Source: Clostridium fessum
GTDB taxonomy: Bacteria > Bacillota > Clostridia > Lachnospirales > Lachnospiraceae
Direction of reading: 5' to 3'
Assembly (NCBI RefSeq): GCF_003024715.1
Contig: NZ_PYLO01000007.1
Span: forward strand, 62,001 to 126,000
Length of the DNA: 64,000 bases
Shown piece after piece: positions 8,346 through 17,197 of this stretch. The stretch's first letter is position 1; each line of letters begins with the position of its first letter. Made by a program: the position numbers and the translations under genes. The notes under the pieces are model-generated. The model saw only the letters and a program-made list of their open reading frames with translations. It was not told the DNA's origin and did not search any database.

Positions 8346-9191
8346 ATGGACGAAGAACGGCAGGAGACAGCGGATTGGCGTATCGTCTGGCAGATGTTTT
8401 TTCCGTGCGTCATCAGCGATTTAATCGGCGGATGTGTGGAGGCGCTGGGACATCTGGAGGGAAATGTGGGAAGAACCGTGTCGTCGTTTCTTACATTTGC
8501 TGTGATTTATCCATTTTACTGGCGGAGGATCCAGAAAAAGAAAGAGAACAGGTGCATAGCAGAGGCAGACGGGATGAAAGAGCAGGTCTCTCCACAGATA
8601 AAGACGACAAAGGAAGAAAAATGTGGATATTTCTGGGAAAAAGTGCCGGATGTGTGGAAAATCCTGCTGGGGGCAGCTGCGTTCAGTGCTGTGTTTAACA
8701 TGATTTTCTGGGCATTAGAAAAAAAGGAGATTTTCCTGGGAGTGCTGCATATTGCAGTGCAAAAGGTTCGGATGACTGGGCAGGCAGCTGAAGCGGTGTC
8801 TCTGTGTTTGAAAATGCCTCAGGGGGATATGCTTGCGGCAGCTCTGGGAAAAGGTGCGTCGGAGGGCACCGCCGCTTTATTTTCCGGCGCCCTGTGGCAG
8901 CAGTTCTTTCTCATGGGCATTGCCGCCCCACTTTCCGAAGAACTGCTGTTTCGCGGCATTATATTTGAGCGCCTGCGTATGGCGCTCCCATTTTTCTGGG
9001 CGGCACTTGGGTCGGCGGCATTTTTCGGGTTGGTGCATGGAAACTGGGCGCAGGGGATTTATGCGGCGCTCATGGGACTTATACTGGCGTGGTTGTATGA
9101 AAAAAAGAACCGTCTGTGGGAACCTGTGTTATTTCACAGTGCAGCAAATTTGACGGCGATGCTGATGCGGGAGCTTCTCTGGCACTGGTGA
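8346..9191 (+). CDS. CPBP-family intramembrane metalloprotease (CAAX protease/Abi type)
   Basis: A 281-residue integral membrane protein with about six to eight hydrophobic segments. The family signature is complete: EELLFRG at residues 198-204 (motif 1, EExxxR), His231 in GLVHGN (motif 2) and His263 in FHSAAN (motif 3). Such proteins are membrane glutamate proteases linked in various bacteria to peptide maturation or self-immunity; the substrate here is unknown. The start at 8346 is supported by AGGAGG 6 nt upstream; an in-frame extension overlapping nth has no ribosome site. Residues 60-95 are a charged cytoplasmic loop. Confidence 0.87.
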   Translation: MDEERQETADWRIVWQMFFPCVISDLIGGCVEALGHLEGNVGRTVSSFLTFAVIYPFYWRRIQKKKENRCIAEADGMKEQVSPQIKTTKEEKCGYFWEKVPDVWKILLGAAAFSAVFNMIFWALEKKEIFLGVLHIAVQKVRMTGQAAEAVSLCLKMPQGDMLAAALGKGASEGTAALFSGALWQQFFLMGIAAPLSEELLFRGIIFERLRMALPFFWAALGSAAFFGLVHGNWAQGIYAALMGLILAWLYEKKNRLWEPVLFHSAANLTAMLMRELLWHW

Positions 9192-9266
9192 GGACATAAA
9201 AATACAAACAATTTCGAGAACGCAGGATTGTGTTTGCTCGAAGAAAGAACAGGAGGAGATACTACG

Positions 9267-10322
9267 ATGCTTTCATTTGCAAGCGATTATACAGAGGGCG
9301 CCTGCGAGGAGATACTTCAGAAGCTGGCGGAGACGAACCGGGAGAGTCTGCCGGGATATGGCATGGACCGCTACTGCCAGAGTGCCGCCAGAAAAATACA
9401 GGAGGCGACCGGATGCCCGGAGGCGGAGGTTTATTTTCTGGTGGGCGGTACCCAGACGAATGCGGCCGTGATCAGCAGCATGCTTGCACCGTATGAGGGC
9501 GTAGTGGCAGCGCAGACAGGGCACGTGAGTATTCATGAAGCCGGGGCGATCGAGTACACCGGGCATAAGGTGTTGCAGCTTCCGGAAAAAGATGGGAAGA
9601 TTGATCCGGCGGATCTGCAGGAATATCTGCAAAATTTCGAGGCGGACGCAAACCATGATCATATGGTATTTCCGGGAATGGTGTATCTTTCCCATCCGAC
9701 GGAATACGGAACCTTATACAGCCGGAAGGAGCTGCAGGCGATCTCGGAGATCTGCCGTTCGTATGAAATCCCGCTCTATCTGGACGGGGCGCGTCTTGGA
9801 TATGGTCTGGCGGGAGAGAAAAATGACCTGAGTCTTTCGGAGATTGCGCATCTGTGTGATGTATTTTATATCGGCGGCACGAAGGTGGGCGCATTCTGCG
9901 GAGAGGCAGTTGTATTTGGTGAGAAAAAGAATGTTCCGGCGCATTTTATTACCCGGATCAAGCAGCAGGGCGCGCTGCTGGCAAAGGGACGCCTGCTGGG
10001 AATCCAGTTTGACGTGCTGTTTACAGACGGGCTGTACGAGCGCCTGGGACGCCATGCGGTAGAGATGGCGGCGGCTTTAAAGAAAGGATTAAAACAGCGC
10101 GGTTATACGTTTTTCCGTGAGTCCCCGACCAACCAGCAGTTTGTGATCTTGGAAAATGACCGGATGGAGCAGATTGAAAAAGAGGTTTCCGTGAGCTTCT
10201 GGGAGCGGTATGACGAGGATCACACCGTTGTCCGTTTTGCGACGAGCTGGGCGACCAGAGAGGCGGATCTGGAACATTTGTGGGAGATTCTGGATCGGAT
10301 TGAGGCAGAAAGAGAGAAGTAG
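9267..10322 (+). CDS. Low-specificity threonine aldolase family protein
   Basis: A PLP-dependent enzyme of the threonine aldolase/beta-eliminating lyase family, 351 residues. It would cleave L-threonine or L-allo-threonine to glycine and acetaldehyde. The N-terminal FASDYTEGACEEIL and the PLP-site motif IGGTKVGAFCGEAVVF (Lys206) are visible, and LYLDGARLGYGL contains the aspartate that contacts the PLP ring nitrogen. The ATG at 9267 follows AGGAGGAG by 8 nt. The following gene starts 3 bp after its stop, so the two are translationally coupled. The preferred beta-hydroxy amino acid cannot be told from the sequence. Confidence 0.9.
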   Translation: MLSFASDYTEGACEEILQKLAETNRESLPGYGMDRYCQSAARKIQEATGCPEAEVYFLVGGTQTNAAVISSMLAPYEGVVAAQTGHVSIHEAGAIEYTGHKVLQLPEKDGKIDPADLQEYLQNFEADANHDHMVFPGMVYLSHPTEYGTLYSRKELQAISEICRSYEIPLYLDGARLGYGLAGEKNDLSLSEIAHLCDVFYIGGTKVGAFCGEAVVFGEKKNVPAHFITRIKQQGALLAKGRLLGIQFDVLFTDGLYERLGRHAVEMAAALKKGLKQRGYTFFRESPTNQQFVILENDRMEQIEKEVSVSFWERYDEDHTVVRFATSWATREADLEHLWEILDRIEAEREK

Positions 10323-10324
10323 AG

Positions 10325-11068
10325 ATGGAACGTAATGTAACGATGGCGGAGATTTCAGATGGAAAGCTGTACAGCCGGGACGATATGGTAAAAGCCGGAT
10401 GCGATGATTGCCGGGGCTGTTCGGCGTGCTGCCACGGAATGGGTAATTCGATCGTGCTGGATCCATATGATGTGTACCGTCTGACCACCTTGCGCGGGGA
10501 CACGCTGGAACATCTGCTGGAGGAGAAAAAGGTGGAGTGGAACGTCGTGGACGGACAGATTCTGCCGAATCTGGCTCTCCGGAGCGGGGCGGATGAAGCC
10601 TGTGGGTTTCTCGATGAAGCAGGGCGCTGCCGGATCCATGCATACCGGCCGGGTATCTGCCGCCTGTTTCCACTGGGGCGCTTTTATGAAAATGGAAGTT
10701 TCCAGTATTTTCTCCAGATTCATGAGTGTAAAAAGGAAAACCGGACGAAAGTCAAAGTGAAAAAATGGATTGATACGCCAGATTTAAAGCGGTATGAGGC
10801 GTATATCAGCCGGTGGCATTATTTCTTAAAAGATATAAGAAAGGCGGAAACGGAGGCGGCGCAGAAACTTTTGGCAGAACCATGCATCGGAACGTCGGAG
10901 GAACAGGAGATACAGAAGAAAAACCGTGCCGCTGCGGCAGCCGGGCGCGAAAAACGGCGCAATCTGTTGATTATGAAACTGTTCTATCTGCTTCCGTATG
11001 ATGGAGAGAAGGACTTTTACGAGCAGTTTGAAAAGCGGATGCAGATGGCGGAGCGGAGTTTGCGATAA
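10325..11068 (+). CDS. YkgJ-family cysteine cluster protein
   Basis: A 247-residue protein with the YkgJ (PF03692) zinc/iron-cluster pattern: CRGCSACCHGMGNSI near residue 28, CGFLDEAGRCRIHAYRPGICRLFPLG near 90-115, and a later HECKKE. The spaced cysteines probably bind an Fe-S cluster or Zn. Homologues are called Fe-S oxidoreductases, but their biochemical role is not established. The C-terminal 100 residues are charged and helical, with an Ala/Arg/Lys-rich segment. The start at 10325 lies 3 bp after the aldolase stop; the ATG at 10343 is an alternative. It is the last gene of this short operon. Confidence 0.82.
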   Translation: MERNVTMAEISDGKLYSRDDMVKAGCDDCRGCSACCHGMGNSIVLDPYDVYRLTTLRGDTLEHLLEEKKVEWNVVDGQILPNLALRSGADEACGFLDEAGRCRIHAYRPGICRLFPLGRFYENGSFQYFLQIHECKKENRTKVKVKKWIDTPDLKRYEAYISRWHYFLKDIRKAETEAAQKLLAEPCIGTSEEQEIQKKNRAAAAAGREKRRNLLIMKLFYLLPYDGEKDFYEQFEKRMQMAERSLR

Positions 11069-11163
11069 ATCCTTTGTTGAAGACAAATCCGCAAGGATGT
11101 TTGCCCCCAGCTGTGAAGAGGCTGAACCGTTTTGACAGAGTGAAATAAGAAAGGAGATTACCG

Positions 11164-11979
11164 ATGCTTCATACGGATTTTCACACCCACACCACGTTCT
11201 GCGACGGAAAGAGTACGCCGCGGGAGATGGTGGAGGCGGCATACCGGATGGGAATGACCGATTTGGGCGTTTCAGGACATGCTGATTTTTCGATGTTTGA
11301 GCCGGGATTCGGGATGGACGACGAGAAGCTTCGCCAGTATACCGAAGAACTTCAAGAACTCCAGGAGGAATACCGGGGAAAGATGAATCTCTATATCGGG
11401 ATCGAGCTGGATGGACTGGGACCGGTGCAGAAAGCAGAGTACGCGATCGGCTCGACCCATGCGCTCATCAAGGATGGCGAGTATGTTTGTGTGGATGATA
11501 CGGAAGAGAAACTGGTAAAAGCAGTCGAGACGCTGTGGCATGGTGACTGGTACGCGTTTGCACGGGAGTATTTCGAGGCAGAGGCGCAGATTTATGACCG
11601 GACAAAATGCGATTTCATCGGACATTTTGACCTGTTGACAAAATTTAACGAGGGATATAAACATTTTGACGAGACGAAAGACGCCTATCTGGAACCGGCG
11701 ATCACGGCGATGCACAAACTGGCGGCTCTGGGGATTCCGTTTGAGATCAACACAGGCGCCATGTCCCGCGGCTATCGGAGTGCGCCGTACCCGTCCGCAG
11801 CTCTGTTAAAAGAGCTGTGTGCCTGCGGCGGACGTATCCTCATCAACTCCGACAGCCACAGTACCGACACGATCGGATATGGGTTTAAGCAGGCGCAGGA
11901 GCTGGCGGTGGCGTGTGGATTTAAAAGTGTGTGTGCCCTGAAACCGGGTGGCGGATTTAGGGAGATACTTCTTGTATAA
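11164..11979 (+). CDS. PHP-domain histidinol-phosphatase (HisJ type)
   Basis: A metal-dependent phosphatase of the PHP superfamily, 271 residues. The first motif DFHTHTTFCDGK places the metal ligands His7 and His9 at the N-terminus; GVSGHAD, the HFDLLTKF motif and the C-terminal INSDSH (late Asp/His ligands) complete the set. In Firmicutes this family usually dephosphorylates histidinol-phosphate, the penultimate step of histidine synthesis, but no other his gene is nearby, so the assignment is by family. AGGAG lies 7 nt before the ATG. Confidence 0.85.
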   Translation: MLHTDFHTHTTFCDGKSTPREMVEAAYRMGMTDLGVSGHADFSMFEPGFGMDDEKLRQYTEELQELQEEYRGKMNLYIGIELDGLGPVQKAEYAIGSTHALIKDGEYVCVDDTEEKLVKAVETLWHGDWYAFAREYFEAEAQIYDRTKCDFIGHFDLLTKFNEGYKHFDETKDAYLEPAITAMHKLAALGIPFEINTGAMSRGYRSAPYPSAALLKELCACGGRILINSDSHSTDTIGYGFKQAQELAVACGFKSVCALKPGGGFREILLV

Positions 11980-12062
11980 AAAAGACAGAAAGAAAAATAT
12001 ACAAATTCTAAATTTCAAGCTAAAAAATGCTGAAAATAAAGCCGAAATGATTTTATTTTTGG

Positions 12063-12092
12063 TGAATCGTTTTCAGAGAACCCTGCTATAAT
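12063..12092 (+). promoter_or_regulatory. Promoter of the ribosomal L25 gene
   Basis: A consensus -10 TATAAT lies at 12087-12092; a weak -35 (TGAATC) lies around 12063. The 120-nt leader that follows includes GTGTTTTCCACAC-type inverted repeats (12153-12168) but no recognised riboswitch. Confidence 0.55.
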
Positions 12093-12214
12093 ATGAGCCG
12101 TAACAAGGAGATAGATACTTAACAAAACCCCATGGCTGAGGGCTGCTAAGCACAATGTGTTTTCCACACAGGGTGTGCGGAAGGCGCAGATCAGATTTTT
12201 GGAGGAAAAGACAA

Positions 12215-12805
12215 ATGACTACTTTAAAAGCTGAAAAAAGAAGCATGGATGTTAAGGCAAAGAGACTCAGAAGAGAAGGCTATGTAACAGGCAACGTATT
12301 TGGCAAGAAGATTCAGGGCTCCATTCCTGTTAAGATGGAAAAGAAAGACGTGGATCGTCTGCTGAAGACCGAGACCAAGGGCGGACAGATTATGCTGGAT
12401 GTAGAAGGTGAAGTCTACGATGTCCTGATCAAGGAAGTTGACTATGATGCAATGGCAAATCAGGTTGTAGAGATAGATTTCCAGGCGCTGGTAAGCAATG
12501 AGAAGGTTCATTCCGTTGCTGAGATTATCTTCGAGAACCACGACAAGGTAGAAGCTGGCGTTCTGCAGGAGGTACTGAAAGAAGTATCGTACCGCGCATT
12601 ACCGGCTGCACTGGTTGAGAAAGTCAAAGTTGATGTTGGTGAGATGGAGATTGGTGATACGATTCGTGTCAAAGACCTTTCGATCGCAAAAGATAAAGAC
12701 ATTGATATTCTGACCGATCTGGAGGCAGTAGTTGCTACCGTCACAGCGGTTCACAACAATGTACCGGAGACCGATGAAGAGGCTGACGCAGAAGAAGCTA
12801 AATAA
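12215..12805 (+). CDS. rplY: 50S ribosomal protein L25/general stress protein Ctc
   Basis: The long (Ctc/TL5) form of L25, which binds 5S rRNA. It has 196 residues: residues 1-90 are the L25 beta-barrel (LKAEKRSMDVKAKRLRREGYVTGNVFGK), residues 95-185 the C-terminal beta domain (IGDTIRVKDLS), and the end is an acidic tail (ETDEEADAEEAK). The ATG at 12215 has GGAGG 9 nt upstream; an in-frame upstream methionine lacks one. It is monocistronic, flanked by its own promoter and a terminator. In Bacillus relatives it is a general stress gene; no stress promoter is evident here. Confidence 0.93.
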   Translation: MTTLKAEKRSMDVKAKRLRREGYVTGNVFGKKIQGSIPVKMEKKDVDRLLKTETKGGQIMLDVEGEVYDVLIKEVDYDAMANQVVEIDFQALVSNEKVHSVAEIIFENHDKVEAGVLQEVLKEVSYRALPAALVEKVKVDVGEMEIGDTIRVKDLSIAKDKDIDILTDLEAVVATVTAVHNNVPETDEEADAEEAK

Positions 12806-12889
12806 TTGAAGCGCAGTGCCAGGATGAAGCGAAACGGGATGCTGTCCGCAAGGCAGATAAAAAGTTTCGCGGAATGATTGAAACATGAG

Positions 12890-12935
12890 AAAAGGCGGAT
12901 ATACTGACCAGATGGCCGATATATCCGCTTTTGAA
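12890..12935. terminator. Bidirectional terminator between L25 and the TRAP operon
   Basis: AAAAGGCGGATATA (12890-12903) pairs with TATATCCGCTTTT (12920-12932) with one bulge. A-tract and T-tract flank it, so it can serve both converging transcripts. Confidence 0.7.
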
Positions 12936-12977
12936 TTTTGTATGAACTTTTTTTGCAGATGGTAAAAGAAGATGAGG

Positions 12978-14024
12978 TTATGGCTCCATATATGCGTCAT
13001 AAATTTCCGGATCAATATTCTCGCGGATATTCTCATATACGCTTCCAGCCGCCTCCCGGATGGCATCGCGCGTTTCATCCGAGAGAGTTAAAATCGCGGT
13101 GCCGCTCGCTTCGATCGTAGCGATACGGTCAAAGATGCGCGCGTCGGACTGTTCTCTGGCATACTCGGTCGCGGTTTTGGCTGCCTGCGTCATGATTTCC
13201 TGTTCTTCTGGAGTCAGGTTCTGGAAGAAATCGTCATTGACAATCAAGGAGATCAGATGCGGCAGGTGGTTCGTCTCGACCACATAATCCTGCTGTTCGT
13301 AGAGACGGTTGGAGACGATGACCTCATACGGGTTCTCCTGCGCGTCGATCGTGTGCTGCTGGAGACCGATATACACCTCGCTGAAGGTCATTGGCGTCGG
13401 ATTGGCGCCGATTGCTTTCCAGAATGCGAGATGATAGCTGTTTTCCATGGTACGGATTTTCTGCCCTTTGAAATCTGCCAGGGAGTAAACTGGTTTATTT
13501 GTGCTCATGATGCGGAATCCTTGATCTGCCATGCCGAGCAGGTGGTAACCGCCGTCGGTGTACACCTGGCTGATGAGATTGTAAAAATCCGGATCATCCA
13601 GCTTTTTGCGGCAGTCATCCAGCGAATCAAAGACGCATGGAAGGTCAAAAACGGCGAGATCCTTCATGAAAGAAACCTGAGGGGCGGTGTTCTGCACGAC
13701 AAACGGGATATCGCCGTCCGCGCACGTTTCGAGCAGGTCGCGGTCACCGCCGAGTGTGGAGTTGGCGTAAACCTGAATCCGCATTGCGCCGTTGCTTAAG
13801 TCATGTACTTCCTCCGCAAATTTTTCGGCAAACAGCTGCGTTACCGTGTCCTCCGGGCTGGCGGTCGCCAGTGGCCAGGAATAGCGCTGTTCTTCCTTGC
13901 TGGAGGCGCAGCCGCTCAGCGCGAGCGAGGCGCCGAATAAAAGAACCGACGAAGAAATGAGCGCCGCAGCGAATCGGGAAGAAGTCCGGCATCGGCGGGA
14001 CACTAGGTTTGAAATATAAATCAT
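12978..14024 (-). CDS. dctP: TRAP transporter substrate-binding lipoprotein (DctP family)
   Basis: The extracytoplasmic receptor of a tripartite ATP-independent transporter for organic acids. It has 348 residues with a lipoprotein signal peptide (hydrophobic core 18-36, lipobox LSGC, Cys39). The DctP fold is recognisable from FKGQKIRTMENSYHLAFWKAIGANPTPMTFSEVYIGLQQHTIDAQENPYEVI, which contains the conserved Arg that binds substrate carboxylate. The start at 14024 has AAAGGAT upstream; a 13-codon in-frame extension has no ribosome site. It is last in the order dctQ-dctM-dctP, and the neighbouring aro-type genes suggest quinate, shikimate or dehydroshikimate as ligand (inference). Confidence 0.92.
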   Translation of the reverse strand: MIYISNLVSRRCRTSSRFAAALISSSVLLFGASLALSGCASSKEEQRYSWPLATASPEDTVTQLFAEKFAEEVHDLSNGAMRIQVYANSTLGGDRDLLETCADGDIPFVVQNTAPQVSFMKDLAVFDLPCVFDSLDDCRKKLDDPDFYNLISQVYTDGGYHLLGMADQGFRIMSTNKPVYSLADFKGQKIRTMENSYHLAFWKAIGANPTPMTFSEVYIGLQQHTIDAQENPYEVIVSNRLYEQQDYVVETNHLPHLISLIVNDDFFQNLTPEEQEIMTQAAKTATEYAREQSDARIFDRIATIEASGTAILTLSDETRDAIREAAGSVYENIRENIDPEIYDAYMEP

Positions 14025-14156
14025 AATGGGAGATCCTTTCAAATTTAAAAACATCCATTTCATATGTGAAATATTCCATTCACAGCCTGAAAGCGTGAAG
14101 CAGGTTGTTATATGAAATCTTTCAGAACTTCAACATTTCCAAGCGTCCATTCAGCA

Positions 14157-15446
14157 TTACAACAATCCCAGCGACAAAGCCGGTATAAACGTAATCAGCA
14201 GCAGCGCCACCAGGAACAATCCAATCATCGGCATCGCTTTTTTTGCGATCGCCATGATCGGGACGTCGGTCAGGGAGCTGGCGACAAAGAGGTTGACGCC
14301 GATCGGCGGGGTTACGAAGCCGATTGCCAGATTGACAACCATGATCACACCGAACTGGACCGGATCCATGTTGATCGCTGTCACGATCGGGAGCAGGATC
14401 GGGGTCAGAATCAGGATCGCCGGGGTTGTATCCATGACCATTCCCACGATAAGCAGGAACAGGTTGATGACAAGCAGGATCATGACCGGGCTGTTGAAAT
14501 GTTCCAGGATAAAGCTGCTGACCGCCTGCGGCACCTGCATCAGGGTCAGAACTCTGGAAAATGCCGTGGAAGCTGCCAGAATAAAGAGGATCGGTGTGAA
14601 TGTGCGGATCGCTTCCACAAAAATCGGCGGGATATCCCGGAATTTCATGGTCCGGTAGAGGAACAGGCTGACAAACAGGGCATAGAAAACGGAGATAACT
14701 GCTGCTTCCGTGGGGGAGGCGATGCCGCTGTAGATACAGCCAAGGATGATGACCGGGCTTAAGAGAGCGAAAAAGCTTTCGCGCAGCACCCGGAACAGCC
14801 CTTTTTCGTGCAGCAGATGGATTTCAGCGTGGATTTTTTCTCTATCTTCGCCGTAACGCCGGCAGTGATAGATGGCATACAGCATCAGGAGCAGACCAAT
14901 CATCAGACCCGGAATGACGCCGGCTAAGAACAGGCTGCTGACAGAGGCACCGGACGCCATGCCGTACATGATAAACGGGATACTCGGCGGAATGATAACA
15001 CCCAGACCGCCTGCGACTGCCACGATCGCGGTAGAGAAAGTCCGGTCATAGCCGAGGGCGCTTAAAATCGGGATAGTCATGCTTCCGACGGCTGCAACGG
15101 TTGCCGGGGCAGAGCCGGAGATAGCGCCGTAGAAGAGGCAGGTCACGATGACCGCGCATGGCATACCGGCGGTAAAATTGCCAAGAAAGAAGGCGAATAC
15201 GTCGAACAGTTTCTTGGAAATACTGCCCTTTGCCATGATGATGCCGGATAAGACGAACATCGGCACGGCGAGCAGGGGAAAAGAATCCAGTCCGCCGAAC
15301 ATGGCGCGGATCAGATACTTAGCGCCGACCGTGAAGGACGGGTCAAAAACGGAAGGGAGAACCGAGGCGATACCGAGCGTGATCGATACCGGGATCGCGA
15401 TGACAAGCAGCACGACAAAGATAACAAATAAGAGAGCAGCAGGCAT
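14157..15446 (-). CDS. dctM: TRAP transporter large permease (DctM)
   Basis: The large membrane subunit of the TRAP transporter, 429 residues with about 11-12 hydrophobic helices. Family motifs include FPLLAVPMFVLSGIIMAKG, GSAPATVAAVGSMTIPIL and VIIPPSIPFIMYG, with FVTPPIGVNLFVA near the C-terminus. It drives sodium- or proton-coupled uptake together with DctQ and DctP. AAAGGAGG precedes the ATG, and the start overlaps the dctQ stop by one base, indicating translational coupling. Confidence 0.95.
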   Translation of the reverse strand: MPAALLFVIFVVLLVIAIPVSITLGIASVLPSVFDPSFTVGAKYLIRAMFGGLDSFPLLAVPMFVLSGIIMAKGSISKKLFDVFAFFLGNFTAGMPCAVIVTCLFYGAISGSAPATVAAVGSMTIPILSALGYDRTFSTAIVAVAGGLGVIIPPSIPFIMYGMASGASVSSLFLAGVIPGLMIGLLLMLYAIYHCRRYGEDREKIHAEIHLLHEKGLFRVLRESFFALLSPVIILGCIYSGIASPTEAAVISVFYALFVSLFLYRTMKFRDIPPIFVEAIRTFTPILFILAASTAFSRVLTLMQVPQAVSSFILEHFNSPVMILLVINLFLLIVGMVMDTTPAILILTPILLPIVTAINMDPVQFGVIMVVNLAIGFVTPPIGVNLFVASSLTDVPIMAIAKKAMPMIGLFLVALLLITFIPALSLGLL

Positions 15447-16066
15447 CAGTGTTCCTCCTTTCCAGATGGTGTATTTGCCTCGATGAGAGATTCGATTTCA
15501 TTGGATTCCTTTTCCGGCATATCTGCATTTGCATGGATAAAGGATTCCGGTGTATTGCGCTCCGGGTGGGCCGGATCGTAGACATCTTCGCCGCGGGCAA
15601 CCTTAAATTCGATGATCCAGCGCTGCAGAATGCGGAATGTTACCAGAAGAAAGGAAACAAACGGCGCTGCCTGAATATAGTACATCGGAATCCCGCAGGC
15701 GGGGGATAACTGTCCGCTGTGAATGGCGGACATCATGTAAGAGTATGCAAATGGGATCATATAGAGGAAAAAAATCAGCTCAAAGGTGTGGTTGACAACC
15801 TTAAAAAGAGCCTTACCTCTGCGTGGAAAGGCAGCGACGAACTGTTCGATCTTGATAGACAGGCACTTTTTGCTGCAATAGCTGACGCTTAAAAAACCGC
15901 TCCAGATAAAGAGAAAACGGGTAACTTCCTCGGACCAGGACAGCGACTGTCCCAGCGCGTAGCGGGAAAATATCTGGATTCCCATAATGAGTGTCATCGC
16001 AGCCAGTATGACAACCAGCAGAAATTCTTCCAGGTTTTCATCCAGCCAGTGAAGTGTTTTTTTCAT
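15446..16066 (-). CDS. dctQ: TRAP transporter small permease (DctQ)
   Basis: The small membrane subunit, 206 residues with four hydrophobic segments in the first 150 (for example EEFLLVVILAAMTLIMGIQIFSRY and the SWSEEVTRFLFIWSGFLS motif characteristic of DctQ). Residues 160-206 form a longer than usual hydrophilic, acidic tail. The start was set at 16066, where AAGGGG lies 9 nt upstream, rather than at an in-frame codon 81 nt earlier. A 330-bp gap filled with hairpins separates it from aroD, which points the same way. Confidence 0.88.
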   Translation of the reverse strand: MKKTLHWLDENLEEFLLVVILAAMTLIMGIQIFSRYALGQSLSWSEEVTRFLFIWSGFLSVSYCSKKCLSIKIEQFVAAFPRRGKALFKVVNHTFELIFFLYMIPFAYSYMMSAIHSGQLSPACGIPMYYIQAAPFVSFLLVTFRILQRWIIEFKVARGEDVYDPAHPERNTPESFIHANADMPEKESNEIESLIEANTPSGKEEH

Positions 16067-16117
16067 GAATAATCCCCTTGCAAATACGGATAATAGGTTG
16101 CTGTTTATGCAGGCACG

Positions 16118-16240
16118 TTTGAAACCGGATGTGCCGCTTGATAACAATAATAGACCTGCGATGGAGGTAGCAGGTCTTGAGTGTCTCGCGGAGAATCCCT
16201 CCGTACCCGCAGGTACAGGGATTTCCGGGAGTAAAAAAAT
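16118..16240. repeat. Cluster of three hairpins upstream of dctQ
   Basis: Three inverted repeats follow one another: GGCACGTTT with a GTGCC arm (16115-16138), GACCTGC/GCAGGTC (about 16152-16175), and AATCCCT...GTACC/GGTAC...AGGGATT (about 16194-16224). The first resembles hairpin 1 of the 118-bp repeat next to it. The cluster sits in the aroD-dctQ gap and could be REP-like or affect the relative expression of the two genes. Confidence 0.5.
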
Positions 16241-16260
16241 AGGTGGCTAAAAGTATAATA

Positions 16261-16378
16261 TAGGCACTTTTGGAACCGAAAGTGCCGTAAGATAGCGTGG
16301 TGGCAGCTGGAATTTGCCGTATTTAAATGCGAAGCCACGGCAAATTCAGTTACTGGGCACGTTAGCGTGAACAGTAAC
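16261..16378. repeat. 118-bp dispersed three-hairpin repeat, copy 1
   Basis: This segment recurs at 18668-18785 with the same length and only 7 differences. It consists of three hairpins: GGCACTTTT/AAAGTGCC, GAATTTGCCGT/ACGGCAAATTC, and GTTACTG with nested CACG/CGTG closed by CAGTAAC. It carries no open frame, so it looks like a palindromic intergenic element (REP/MITE-like). Confidence 0.8.
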
Positions 16379-16401
16379 CGAATAACTGGATAAGCCAGAT
16401 A

Positions 16402-17163
16402 TTACATCGCATTGTGAAGCAGTCCAAGTACAGTCTCGAGATCCTTTACGCCCATCTGACCCGGTGCGGATGCTTTCTTGGCAGCGCCGAAGGTCATGGA
16501 AGAACCGAACACCTCGCCGCAGAGACGGCTGATAACGCCGGTGCCAGCCATCGACATGGTAATGATTGGACGGTCCGCATAGAGGGAAGTCATTTCCTCG
16601 GTGGCAGAGAGAAGTGTTAAAACATCTTTCTTGTTCTGCGGCATAACTGCGATCTTCGGGATATCTGCATTCATATCCTGCATCTTACGCAGGCGGTAGA
16701 TGATGTCGGATTTCTCCGGCGTCTTGTGGAAGTCATGGTTGGAAGCGATGACTTTCACGCCAGCCGCATGTGCGCCGTCGATGATCTTGGTTACAATCGC
16801 GTCGCCGGTAAAGATCTCTACGTCAATGAAATCAACATAGCCGGTCTGAGCTGCCTTGATGTTCAGCTTTGCGTAATCTTCCGGCTCGATGGATTTCTCG
16901 CCGCCCTCTTTGGAGGTACGGAAGGTCATCAGAATCGGAGTCTCGCCGAGAACGGCACGCAGTTCCTTTAAGACGACTTCTACCTTCTCAAAATCAAAGA
17001 CACCTTCGAACCAGTCTACACGCCATTCTACCATATCAACTGGAATAGAATCAAACGTTTTGGCCTCGTCGATGATTTCCTGTTTGGTAACGCCTACGAT
17101 CGGAACGATGATCTTCGGTGTGCCGGAGCCGATTTCGATATTTCTAACTTTGATAGTATTCAT
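16402..17163 (-). CDS. aroD: Type I 3-dehydroquinate dehydratase AroD
   Basis: Dehydrates 3-dehydroquinate to 3-dehydroshikimate through a Schiff base. It has 253 residues; the catalytic His143 (SNHDFHKTPE) and Lys170 (PKIAVMP) are present, and MTFRTSKEGG carries the substrate Arg. It lies between an MFS transporter and the TRAP genes on the same strand, and opposite two AroE-type genes. That setting points to use of imported quinate or shikimate rather than routine biosynthesis, although the enzyme can serve both. AAAGGATT is a modest ribosome site. A 34-bp gap separates it from the MFS gene. Confidence 0.95.
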   Translation of the reverse strand: MNTIKVRNIEIGSGTPKIIVPIVGVTKQEIIDEAKTFDSIPVDMVEWRVDWFEGVFDFEKVEVVLKELRAVLGETPILMTFRTSKEGGEKSIEPEDYAKLNIKAAQTGYVDFIDVEIFTGDAIVTKIIDGAHAAGVKVIASNHDFHKTPEKSDIIYRLRKMQDMNADIPKIAVMPQNKKDVLTLLSATEEMTSLYADRPIITMSMAGTGVISRLCGEVFGSSMTFGAAKKASAPGQMGVKDLETVLGLLHNAM

Positions 17164-17197
17164 AATCAGAGAATCCTTTCATTTTATCAATAAATAT

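Noticed and set aside
12978..16066. C4-dicarboxylate as the TRAP substrate
   Set aside because: DctPQM names are family labels; the neighbours point to cyclohexane carboxylates, so no dicarboxylate claim is made.
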